The notes beneath the pieces were generated by a model. It was not told the origin of the DNA, did not search any database, and saw only the letters and a list, made by a program, of their open reading frames with translations. This document shows, one piece after another, positions 37,676 to 45,389 of a stretch of 64,000 nt of DNA. Position numbers and translations under genes: made by a program. Each line of letters opens with the position of its first letter. Positions within the stretch are counted from its first letter, which is position 1. The stretch spans positions 2,180,001-2,244,000 of the forward strand of contig NZ_CP034015.1 in NCBI RefSeq assembly GCF_003855395.1, in the 5' to 3' direction. The DNA is from Shewanella livingstonensis. Its GTDB lineage: Bacteria; Pseudomonadota; Gammaproteobacteria; Enterobacterales; Shewanellaceae.

Positions 37676-39210
37676 CTGACTCTTCTACACAAATCTGAAG
37701 CAAAATGAACTTTGTGACAAATCGATGATCAGATCTGGTAACTCAATCAATTTGCAGATTAATAATGTCTATTTTCAACGCAGAGCAATGGTCATACAAT
37801 CACTTTAAAAACGGTTCATTTGGTGACTCACGTCGCACTGACCGTGTCATCGAAGTTGCTGCCGACATGGCGCGTTGTAGCGGTAAGTCAATCGCTTTAT
37901 CATGTCGAGGTAATGAAGCTAAAGTTGAAGGGGCTTATCGATTGATCCGTAATGACAACATTTCTCCAGAAGTGATTAGAGCTTCTGGTTTTCAACATAC
38001 TGCAGAGCTTGCCCAGCCCTATGCTGAGATATTAGCCATTGATGACACCACTGCGTTGAGTTACAAACACCAAGTAGCACAAGAGCTTGGCAAACTTGGG
38101 ACGACGACAGATAAATCACGTGGTTGGTGGGTTCATTCAACCCTGCTATTAGACAGCTTCACGACTCAGACTATCGGGCTTATTCATCAAGAATACTGGC
38201 TTCGTCCTAATAACCCTGAAGATGCTGACGAAAAAGAAAGTGGTAAGTGGTCAGAAGCGTCCTATTTCTGCCGTCAACGCTTGGGAGACATCATGTCACG
38301 GGTCATTTCAGTGTGTGACAGAGAAGCAGATATATTGAGTTATATTCAAGATAAGCAGAAGCATAATGAACGTTTCGTTGTTCGAGCGAAACATTCAAGA
38401 GCACTGGTTGAGACAGGACCTAAGTTATTTGAACACCTTGAGTCACAAGCAGAACTGGGTGAATACACTATCGATATCGCCCAGAAAGGGACAAAAAATA
38501 GTAAAGGGAAGCCTGTAAACCGCGTAGCCAGAAAAGCCAAGCTAACCATTAAAGTGGCACAGGTTACCTTCAAAGCAAAAGGTGAAACTCAGCCTGTCAA
38601 TGTGGTGTACGCTCAAGAAAAAACATCAAAAAACGTGACCGAGCCGTTGCGCTGGATGTTATTAACAACAGAGCCAATCGATACGTTAATTCAAGCACTT
38701 CATATTATTGATATTTACACCGCAAGATGGCGAATTGAAGATTTTCATAAAGCATGGAAAACGGGTGCAGGAGCTGAGCGCCAAAGAATGACAGAGCCTA
38801 AGAATTTAGAAAGAGCGGTTTCAATCTTAGCGTTTATCGGCGTCCGTTTACTGCAACTCAGAGAAGCCATCACCCTCCCTTATTATTTACGTAAAAAAGG
38901 GCTGCTTGAGGAGGCCAAAGCAGTGGAGGCTCAACGCTGTGACACGGTGCTCGAAGAAGATGAATGGAAGGTGCTAATGCGGTTTAATAAGCCTAGAGGG
39001 CATAAAGATAAAGGAGCGCCGAGTCTGAAGTGGGCGTATCAATCAATCGCAAAGCTGGGTGGTTTCACCGATACCAAACGAACAGGGATCGCAAGCTGGA
39101 CGGCGGTTTGGGAAGGTTGGAGTACATTACAGTCTCATGTTGTAGGCTACCGAGTCGCGAAAGAAATGATTGCTGATGGCGAGAGCTTATGAGATCTGAT
39201 CAAGAGACAG
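37676..39210 (+). mobile_element. IS50/Tn5-like insertion sequence (IS4-related), 1535 bp, complete
   Basis: The left end CTGACTCTTCTACACAAAT (37676-37694) matches 17 of 19 bases of the Tn5 outside end as I know it. The right end (39192-39210), read inward, is CTGTCTCTTGATCAGATCT, all 19 bases of the Tn5 inside end. The length is within a base or so of IS50. A 9-bp direct repeat flanks it. It contains one transposase gene. GATC sites occur in the right end and just upstream of the transposase start (37728-37736), the same places where Dam methylation regulates IS50. It interrupts a lipocalin gene. Confidence 0.93.
37765..39192 (+). CDS. Tn5/IS50-type DDE transposase
   Basis: The 475-residue protein is one residue shorter than Tn5 transposase and similar along its length. 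Catalytic residues Asp94 (AIDDTTALSY), Asp185 (SVCDREADI) and Glu325 within the YREK-type motif (Tyr318, Arg321) are present, as are WWVHSTLLLD and FHKAWKTGAGAERQRM. At the place of Tn5 Met56, the start of the inhibitor protein, there is Lys53 (NEAKVEG), so that internal start is missing; Met35 is the only nearby alternative. The gene looks intact and the element may be active. Confidence 0.93.
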   Translation: MSIFNAEQWSYNHFKNGSFGDSRRTDRVIEVAADMARCSGKSIALSCRGNEAKVEGAYRLIRNDNISPEVIRASGFQHTAELAQPYAEILAIDDTTALSYKHQVAQELGKLGTTTDKSRGWWVHSTLLLDSFTTQTIGLIHQEYWLRPNNPEDADEKESGKWSEASYFCRQRLGDIMSRVISVCDREADILSYIQDKQKHNERFVVRAKHSRALVETGPKLFEHLESQAELGEYTIDIAQKGTKNSKGKPVNRVARKAKLTIKVAQVTFKAKGETQPVNVVYAQEKTSKNVTEPLRWMLLTTEPIDTLIQALHIIDIYTARWRIEDFHKAWKTGAGAERQRMTEPKNLERAVSILAFIGVRLLQLREAITLPYYLRKKGLLEEAKAVEAQRCDTVLEEDEWKVLMRFNKPRGHKDKGAPSLKWAYQSIAKLGGFTDTKRTGIASWTAVWEGWSTLQSHVVGYRVAKEMIADGESL

Positions 39211-39219
39211 GTCTTATCG
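39211..39219. repeat. Right target-site duplication of the IS50-like element
   Basis: GTCTTATCG follows the right IS end and is identical to 37667-37675. Confidence 0.92.
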
Positions 39220-39330
39220 ATTAATGTACCAGCCGATAAACTCAATGATAAAATACCGACGCTAAAATGGTGTACAGATTTTAAAAATCGTTTGATAAAT
39301 ATTATCTTTACTAGCGTTTTATGGGGATAA
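39220..39330 (-). pseudogene. Lipocalin pseudogene, N-terminal part
   Basis: When the IS and one duplication copy are removed, the minus-strand frame runs without stop from about 39330 into the C-terminal part at 37666. It encodes a hydrophobic signal-like segment (IIFIKRFLKS, then SVGILSLSLSAGTLIDK). A lipobox Cys is not seen where Blc-type lipoproteins have one, and no ATG lies in frame, so the start may also be damaged or be a non-ATG codon. Confidence 0.55.
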
Positions 39331-39519
39331 GATAGCTTGTGCCTCGGCTAAAATATTACTGATATTAAGGTTTTTTCGATCTTATGTGCCTATTTTTTCA
39401 CTTTTTGTAGAGTCGCTCTTGGTTTAATACTGTTTATTGATATTTTTTAAGTATAATTGTAACGACTAATCATGATGCATCTTTGACGTTGCTTGAACAT
39501 TTGTAGGTGGAACTCGTTT

Positions 39520-40461
39520 ATGAGAAAAGTGCTCGATACAGTTGATCAAAGAACTAAGTTAGTGGGTGAAAATCGACTAGAACTATTGTTATTTCGCATT
39601 AACTCAACCCAGTTATTTGCCATCAATGTATTCAAAGTCAAAGAGGTGGTTAAGTTACCGCTGTTAAATACCTTACCGGGCAGTAATCATAATATTTATG
39701 GCGTTGCTAATATTAGAGGTATATCAATCCCGGTGATAAATTTACGCGAAGCAATTGGTTTTTCACCTATGCCAGTAACTGACGACAGCAACTTGATTAT
39801 TACCGAGTATAATCGCAGTGTGCAGGGCTTTTTAGTGGGTAAAGTCGAGAATATAATTAACATGACTTGGAGTGATATTATGCCTCCGCCTAAAACCTCA
39901 GGTGCACATAATTACTTAACCGCGATAACCAAAATTGAAGACCAAGGACAATCTCGACTCGTGTCTATTATTGATGTAGAGAAAGTTTTAGCGGAGATTA
40001 TTGACTACGATGTTAAGTTATCAGATGGTGTGCTTGATGAAGCTCTTGTGTCTTACATGCCTGGTCGCAAAGTGCTCATTGTTGATGATTCATCTACTGC
40101 ACGAAAGCAAGTTAGAGACACATTAAGTCAACTTGGTTTGGAGATTATTGAAGCGTCAGATGGTCTACAAGCATTACGATTATTACAATCTTGGGCTGAT
40201 GAAGGTCGACATGTCGCAGATGAATTATTAATGATGATTACCGATGCCGAAATGCCGGAAATGGATGGTTATAAATTAACATCCGAAGTCCGTAATGATC
40301 CTCGAATGGCGGCATTATTTATTACACTTAATACTTCACTCAGTGGCAGCTTTAACCAAGCTATGGTGAAAAAAGTCGGTTGTAATGAGTTTATTTCTAA
40401 ATTTCAACCCGACTTATTAGTCAGCGTGGTCCAAGATCGTTTACGCACGATAATTGGATAG
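39520..40461 (+). CDS. cheV: Chemotaxis coupling/response-regulator protein CheV
   Basis: The protein has about 313 residues: an N-terminal CheW-like domain (LELLLFRINSTQLFAINVFKVKEVV..GVANIRGISIPVINLREAIG) and a C-terminal receiver domain (VLIVDDSSTARKQ; phosphoacceptor Asp in MMITDAEMPEMDGY; Lys in FISKFQPD). CheV couples chemoreceptors to CheA and can be phosphorylated. A TTG at 39493 opens the frame, but ATG 39520 has AGGTGG 9 bases upstream. No other che genes are next to it, as is common for cheV. The adjacent IS lies behind its promoter region. Confidence 0.92.
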   Translation: MRKVLDTVDQRTKLVGENRLELLLFRINSTQLFAINVFKVKEVVKLPLLNTLPGSNHNIYGVANIRGISIPVINLREAIGFSPMPVTDDSNLIITEYNRSVQGFLVGKVENIINMTWSDIMPPPKTSGAHNYLTAITKIEDQGQSRLVSIIDVEKVLAEIIDYDVKLSDGVLDEALVSYMPGRKVLIVDDSSTARKQVRDTLSQLGLEIIEASDGLQALRLLQSWADEGRHVADELLMMITDAEMPEMDGYKLTSEVRNDPRMAALFITLNTSLSGSFNQAMVKKVGCNEFISKFQPDLLVSVVQDRLRTIIG

Positions 40462-40482
40462 TGATAGAGCGTTACTTGTCAA

Positions 40483-41136
40483 TTATTGATCCATATCTTC
40501 TGTTAATTCATCAAGGATACGCCGTTGGTTTCCTGGGCTAATACCGATATTAAGCCGAGCTATTTTAACCGCATGGCCAAATTTGGCTTTGCCGAGCAAA
40601 GTAATGAGTTGCTGTAAAAATCCACTGTCTAAAGATAAGGTTTGGCTGTAATGGCTAATCGCTTTTGTTAATGAGGTAAAGACAATATCGTCAAACTCAA
40701 AACCAGTCTGATATTGACTACTGTCACCTGCTATTTCCCCCTCGAGTAATACTCCGTCAAGGCTTAATGGCCAACCTCTAGCATTCATTCTACTTTGAGC
40801 AATTTGATACATCATCCAGGCACTTTTTTTAAAGCCACCAAAAATCATACAATCAAATTCCGATTCTTTGAGTTCTTGTTCAGTCCAGTTAATGCCAATG
40901 GCCAAGTCTTTACTATAAATGTTCATTAAATTATCTTTGACCGCATCGCGACAATCCCAAATAGAGGTCAACAGGTTTTTCTTAGCTAACATATGGCATT
41001 CTTTACAAGCTGGAATGGCTAGAGAGGGATGGGGAGTATGAGTCATTCTATAGTAATCAAATATATGATTACTGGGTTCGTTGCAAAACCAACAGGTGTG
41101 GCGTTTGTCAAAAGGAATATCTATCAGTGTAGGCAT
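40483..41136 (-). CDS. Conserved hypothetical protein with a CxxC zinc motif
   Basis: The 217-residue soluble protein has an N-terminal CWFC ... CKEC arrangement (about 15-49) reminiscent of HNH-like or treble-clef zinc fingers, though a clear HNH His/Asn pattern is not evident. The rest contains DLAIGINWTEQELKESEFDCMIFGGFKKSAW and a C-terminal helical part ending GISPGNQRRILDELTEDMDQ. I do not recognise a named family. It is convergent with cheV, 21 bases apart. Confidence 0.65.
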   Translation of the reverse strand: MPTLIDIPFDKRHTCWFCNEPSNHIFDYYRMTHTPHPSLAIPACKECHMLAKKNLLTSIWDCRDAVKDNLMNIYSKDLAIGINWTEQELKESEFDCMIFGGFKKSAWMMYQIAQSRMNARGWPLSLDGVLLEGEIAGDSSQYQTGFEFDDIVFTSLTKAISHYSQTLSLDSGFLQQLITLLGKAKFGHAVKIARLNIGISPGNQRRILDELTEDMDQ

Positions 41137-41409
41137 GGGCGCAGTATCAGTGGGTGATAAAATGATGGATTAACTTAGCGAATAAGCATAAATCAACCTG
41201 AGATTTGGAATAATTGAGTTGCTATAACAGTGAGCATAAACAGAGGCTATAATTCACCAAGCAGCAGCTCAATGTTCTATCACCTCTTAAGTATGCACCT
41301 TGTATCAATAACAAGAGCAAATTTAGCGATAAAAACTAAACACAATAAATGGTAAATAGATTCCTTATCGTGCGTTTGTTATTCCAAATTCAGGTTAGAT
41401 GAATATCGA
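41137..41409. other. Short intergenic spacer
   Basis: About 270 bases between two minus-strand genes. I see no gene or strong terminator. Confidence 0.35.
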
Positions 41410-41769
41410 TTATTCTTTTTCGAAATCAACTAATTCTTTAGCTAATACAATAGGGTCGATTTCTAAGCACTCTTGCTCAGCTTCCCAGTTAACACCAATA
41501 AGTACGCCATCATCATTTAAATCACTAACCCAGTATTCTAAAAAATCAGTGAGCGTAATCGTGACCGGGTTGTAGTCAGCCCATTCGTCTGTGCAATGAC
41601 TTCTTGCTGCAGCTTCGCTTGACCAAAGTGGCATAACATCAGTTTCTTCAAATTCTGATGAGTCACATACAACCCAACCTTCACCTGTTTCATCTTGTAA
41701 GCCCCATAAGACTTGATGTTGTCTTACGCTTTCGATAAAGCTTGATAGTGCTGCAGTCTGTTCTGTCAT
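41410..41769 (-). CDS. DUF2750 domain protein
   Basis: About 119 residues. The pattern SFIESVRQHQVLWGLQDETGEGWVVCDS, then DVMPLWSSEAAARSHCTDEWADYNP and FLEYWVSDLNDDGVLIGVNW, matches the small DUF2750 family of unknown function. The frame extends 26 codons further to a TTG, but the ATG at 41769 (MTEQTAALSSF) gives the usual family start. There is no signal peptide. It is in a single-gene unit. Confidence 0.8.
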   Translation of the reverse strand: MTEQTAALSSFIESVRQHQVLWGLQDETGEGWVVCDSSEFEETDVMPLWSSEAAARSHCTDEWADYNPVTITLTDFLEYWVSDLNDDGVLIGVNWEAEQECLEIDPIVLAKELVDFEKE

Positions 41770-42156
41770 GATAAATCGCTTAAATAAGTTAGAATTAGCT
41801 TCATTATACGGACTCAAAGAATAAGGAAAAGGCTTAATTAATGACAATTATGTTTCTCTGGGTGGTGAATGGATATTTAGAGACTAAATCGATTCATTAT
41901 TGGTTCACTTTTGAGGATAAATCCAATTTTTTTATAGCGGACTAGCTTGTCAATATCGTTCGAGCCAGTCGAGGTAAACGACAAACTCACATGATAGTGA
42001 GTGAACTCATCATTATTAACAATGTTATGCAGCATATTTTTGTTTTTAATTAAATTTCACATAAATAAACAGGGTTTAATGTTATCAGCTCTTGTTTCCT
42101 GAAAGCCGATGCGTCACGATATTCAATATTCATTTTGTGTAAATTAAGTGTTGTTC
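41770..42156. other. Divergent spacer between the DUF2750 and transglycosylase genes
   Basis: About 390 bases, AT-rich, that must hold both promoters. I see no gene or clear operator. Confidence 0.4.
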
Positions 42157-43410
42157 ATGGCTCATAAAAGACGTTTATCGGTGTTTATTGCTTCAATGTT
42201 TGTATCTAGCACTTTCTTAAGTGCCTGCGCTGCGTCAGCATCTCCCGAACCTGTTGCTGAAGTTAAAGTTACTCCTGTTCAAGTACAAACAGATTTTGCT
42301 ACTTGCGTGGTTAATTTACAGCAAAAGGCGAAAGATGCAGGCATTTCACAACAGATTATTGACACTACGGTGGCTAATTTAAAATATGTCCCTAGGGTGA
42401 TTGAATTAGATAATCAACAACCTGAATTTACCACCACCTTCGGTGATTACTTTGACAAACGCGTTACTTCATGGCGAGTTGATCAAGGCCGCAAGCTTAT
42501 GGCTGAACACCATTTATTACTAAGCCGATTAACGCAACAATATGGTGTACCTGGCCAGTATATTGTCGCTTTTTGGGGTTTAGAAACCAATTTTGGCAGT
42601 TACAAAGGTAGCATGCCGGTTTTGAACTCTTTGGCTACATTGGCTTGTGACCCACGCCGAAGCGACTATTTTACTGGTGAATTACTACAAGCGCTTAAGT
42701 TAAAGCAACAGTATCAGTTTGACGATAGTAAAATGGTCGGTTCATGGGCTGGTGCGATGGGGCATACTCAATTTATGCCCACTAATTATCGAAAGTATGC
42801 AGTTGATGGCGATGGTGACGGTATTGCAGACTTGTGGAATAGTACTGATGATGCCCTGACATCGGCGGCTAACTTTTTACAACACTTAGGTTGGAAAGCG
42901 GATGAGCGATGGGGACGTGAAGTGTCTTTACCTGCCGATTATTCGTTTACTTATTTAGGTGGAAAACATCCTTTATCACTAGTTAAGTGGCGTGAGCTTA
43001 ATATAAAGCAAACTAATGGTCAGCCATTGGCTACACCAGACATGCAAGCAGCCCTTTATTTACCAGCAGGACATACAGGGCCAGCGTTTTTAGGGTATGA
43101 CAACTTTAACGTGATCATGCGTTGGAATCGATCAGAATTTTATGCCATTGCCGTGGGCCATTTGGCCGATCGTATTAATGGTGGTTTGCCATTAACTCGA
43201 GCCGTACCTCAACAACCAAAATTAAGTCGAGAAATCGTAAAGCAGTTACAACAAAAACTCAATGACGCTGGATTTGATGTCGGTAAACCAGACGGTATTT
43301 TAGGCCGTAACTCGGTGTTAGGTTTGCAAGCCTTTCAACAGCAAAAAGGGCTAATTGCGGATGGATTTCCTGATGTAGAAACATTTAACGCATTAGGCAT
43401 CAAATTATAA
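42157..43410 (+). CDS. Lipoprotein lytic murein transglycosylase (MltB-like)
   Basis: About 417 residues. A lipoprotein signal with lipobox LSAC near residue 24 anchors it to the outer membrane. The catalytic domain (FATCVVNLQQKAKDAGIS..FWGLETNFGSYKG with the acid Glu, GSWAGAMGHTQFMPTNYRKYAVDGDGDG) cleaves peptidoglycan glycan strands. A C-terminal PG_binding_1 domain (LQQKLNDAGFDVGKPDGILGRNSVLGLQAFQ) follows. Frames before ATG 42157 use GTG/TTG, and ATG gives the best signal peptide. A terminator follows. Confidence 0.88.
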   Translation: MAHKRRLSVFIASMFVSSTFLSACAASASPEPVAEVKVTPVQVQTDFATCVVNLQQKAKDAGISQQIIDTTVANLKYVPRVIELDNQQPEFTTTFGDYFDKRVTSWRVDQGRKLMAEHHLLLSRLTQQYGVPGQYIVAFWGLETNFGSYKGSMPVLNSLATLACDPRRSDYFTGELLQALKLKQQYQFDDSKMVGSWAGAMGHTQFMPTNYRKYAVDGDGDGIADLWNSTDDALTSAANFLQHLGWKADERWGREVSLPADYSFTYLGGKHPLSLVKWRELNIKQTNGQPLATPDMQAALYLPAGHTGPAFLGYDNFNVIMRWNRSEFYAIAVGHLADRINGGLPLTRAVPQQPKLSREIVKQLQQKLNDAGFDVGKPDGILGRNSVLGLQAFQQQKGLIADGFPDVETFNALGIKL

Positions 43411-43436
43411 TGGCCACCTAAATGGCCACTTTTTTG
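43411..43436 (+). terminator. Intrinsic terminator after the transglycosylase gene
   Basis: Two TGGCCA palindromes (43411-43416 and 43423-43428) pair around a 6-base loop and are followed by CTTTTTT. It begins one base after the stop codon. Confidence 0.8.
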
Positions 43437-43494
43437 TGGATGCATTAGCATGCTTTTGCTAAGCTTCGGCAAATTTTAGATTTAAGGAACGATA

Positions 43495-43977
43495 ATGAGC
43501 ATTAAAGACGATATGGTAGTGCAGTTTAATTACACGCTACGTGATGAAAAAGGCGATGTGCTTGAATCAAATGAAGGTCGTGAGCCGATTGCATATTTGC
43601 ACGGACACGACAATATGATGCCTGGTATCGAAGCTGCTATTAATGGTAAAGAAATTGGCGAGAAGTTTACTATTACTCCGCCAGCCGCTGACACTTATGG
43701 TGAACGCCAAGAAGATTCAGAGCAACGTGTATCAGTTAAACATCTTGTCGGCGCTAAAGTATGGAAGCCGGGTATGGCAGCAGTGGTGAACACTGAACAA
43801 GGCCAACGTCAAGTGACCATCTTAAAAGTGGGTAAGTTTATGGCAACGGTTGATGTCAATCATCCTCTATCTGGCCGTGAATTAACATTCGACATCGAAA
43901 TTGTCGGTGCTCGAGATGCGTCAGATGAAGAGATTGCTCATGGCCATGCCCATGGCGCTGGTGGTCATCACCACTAA
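43495..43977 (+). CDS. FKBP-type peptidyl-prolyl isomerase, SlyD-like
   Basis: The 160-residue protein has a split FKBP domain (QFNYTLRDEKGDVLESN, PIAYLHGHDNMMPGIEAAINGKEIGEKFTITPPAADTYGER) with the SlyD insert-in-flap domain after it. A His-rich tail (HGHAHGAGGHHH) could bind nickel or other metals, but it is shorter than the Cys/His-rich tail of E. coli SlyD. It folds proteins and may help metal handling. A purine-rich ribosome site (AAGGAACGATA) precedes the ATG. It is probably a single-gene unit. Confidence 0.88.
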   Translation: MSIKDDMVVQFNYTLRDEKGDVLESNEGREPIAYLHGHDNMMPGIEAAINGKEIGEKFTITPPAADTYGERQEDSEQRVSVKHLVGAKVWKPGMAAVVNTEQGQRQVTILKVGKFMATVDVNHPLSGRELTFDIEIVGARDASDEEIAHGHAHGAGGHHH

Positions 43978-44000
43978 TCTGCAAGCGTGTTTATATTCTT

Positions 44001-44035
44001 AAATCCCAGGTGAATCACTTGGGATTTTCATTTTA
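44001..44035 (+). terminator. Intrinsic terminator after the SlyD-like gene
   Basis: AAATCCCAGGTGA pairs with TCACTTGGGATTT (one G-T), followed by a T-rich stretch (TTTTCATTTT). It lies about 24 bases past the stop. Confidence 0.75.
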
Positions 44036-44063
44036 TGGCTATCTATTATTACGAGGATAGGGC

Positions 44064-44291
44064 ATGGTCATCGATTTTTCAATCGGCAAACTCATTGTTA
44101 CAATCAATGAAATTCAATGCCGTTTTCATGATAACCAGATTGTTTTGACCGCTTCGGTTGATGATATCAGTTGTTTTCATCAGGGTTTAGTTATTGCTGC
44201 TGACGGCGGTACTGTGAGGTGGAGTATCAAGCTCGACAATGCAGTGCAATTGGAACAAGTATTAGATGTTACTGGTATTCAAGCACAGTAA
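44064..44291 (+). CDS. Small conserved protein, DUF3389-like
   Basis: The 75-residue protein starts MVIDFSIGKLIVTINEI and contains GGTVRWSIKLDNAVQLEQ. The pattern and length resemble the DUF3389 family found in Vibrio and Shewanella, function unknown. The family name is from memory and moderately certain. The ATG is preceded by GAGGATAGGGC, a good ribosome site. There is no membrane segment or signal. Confidence 0.7.
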   Translation: MVIDFSIGKLIVTINEIQCRFHDNQIVLTASVDDISCFHQGLVIAADGGTVRWSIKLDNAVQLEQVLDVTGIQAQ

Positions 44292-44409
44292 TATTTAACC
44301 TTATAGATATGCAAGAGTAATCAGACAGACTAATCATTACTGTTTTATTTAAGTGGCAAGTCAGCCATTTGATTTAATCAATAGTGTGCGAATAAATAGG
44401 ATAATGTTG

Positions 44410-45075
44410 ATGGCTTCTTTAGAAAAAATGGTAATCGAACCGCAAACATCTGCTACGGCATGCGTTATTTGGCTCCATGGTTTGGGTGATTCAGGTGCAG
44501 GCTTTGTGCCAGTAGTTCCTGTACTGGGTTTAGCTGCTGCTCATAGTATTCGTTTTATTTTCCCCCATGCACCAGAGCAAGCCGTAACCATCAATGGCGG
44601 TTTTGTGATGCGTTCATGGTACGACATTAAAAGTATGGATTTACATGATCGCGCCGATATACAAGGCGTTATGGCGTCTGAGCAAGCTATCCGTCAGTTA
44701 GTTGTCGATCAAATTAATAGTGGTATACCTGCGAATAAAATCGTCTTAGCCGGTTTTAGTCAAGGTGGGGTAATGAGTTTGTTTACGGGGCTGCGTTTTG
44801 AACAGCAGCTTGCAGGTATTATGGCTCTTTCTTGTTACTTACCCGGTGGTGATAAATTACCAGAACAACTCGCTGAAGCCAATCGTACTACACCAATATT
44901 ACAAAACCATGGTGAGCAAGACGATGTTGTCCCCATGTTTGCAGGTAAAATGGCAAATGATGCATTGATTGCGCAAAATTATCAGAGTATTTGGAAAACC
45001 TATCCGATGGCTCATAGCGTATTACCTAATCAACTTGTTGATATTGGTCAATGGTTACAGCAAGTATTGAAATAA
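44410..45075 (+). CDS. Carboxylesterase/phospholipase family alpha/beta hydrolase
   Basis: About 221 residues of the alpha/beta hydrolase fold. CVIWLHGLGDSGAGFVPV (oxyanion region), the nucleophile Ser in GFSQGGVMS, an acidic residue in HGEQDDVVP and a His in MAHSVLP form the expected triad. It belongs to the carboxylesterase 2/acyl-protein thioesterase-like group and acts on short esters or acylated proteins. The frame opens at 44353 with a GTG, but ATG 44410 has AGGA 8 bases upstream (ATG 44404 is too close). It is followed by a terminator. Confidence 0.85.
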   Translation: MASLEKMVIEPQTSATACVIWLHGLGDSGAGFVPVVPVLGLAAAHSIRFIFPHAPEQAVTINGGFVMRSWYDIKSMDLHDRADIQGVMASEQAIRQLVVDQINSGIPANKIVLAGFSQGGVMSLFTGLRFEQQLAGIMALSCYLPGGDKLPEQLAEANRTTPILQNHGEQDDVVPMFAGKMANDALIAQNYQSIWKTYPMAHSVLPNQLVDIGQWLQQVLK

Positions 45076-45150
45076 CACACTTTCAACATTGTTCTTATTT
45101 AAAGACAATGGCTGACATTGTGTATGATTTAAAAAACCATTCTATTTAAG

Positions 45151-45188
45151 TGGCTTAGCAATTAAAATGCTGAAGCCATTTTTTTTAC
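45151..45188 (+). terminator. Intrinsic terminator after the carboxylesterase gene
   Basis: TGGCTTAGCA (45151-45160) pairs with TGCTGAAGCCA (45168-45178, one bulged G), followed by TTTTTTTT. Confidence 0.82.
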
Positions 45189-45283
45189 TTTAAGTTAACA
45201 TGTCTATTAACATGACAATTGTTTTGCTCAAGAAATTGTCAAAGTGATAAGTCATTGTTAAATAGTGTATTAAGAATCACATT

Positions 45284-45301
45284 CTGTCATAAAAATGACA
45301 T
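45284..45301 (+). promoter_or_regulatory. Candidate Pho box upstream of the UshA-like gene
   Basis: CTGTCATAAAAATGACAT matches 16 of 18 positions of the E. coli Pho box (two CTGTCAT-like 7-mers spaced by 4 bases). It also reads as an inverted repeat TGTCAT-N4-ATGACA, so another dimeric regulator cannot be excluded. It is about 90 bases before the start codon. Confidence 0.55.
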
Positions 45302-45389
45302 CAAAAAGCGTCAATCTTTGTTATCATTCTGGCCGTGGATAGGATAATTCACGGATTTAAAAATATAAATTATAACATCGGGGTAAATC

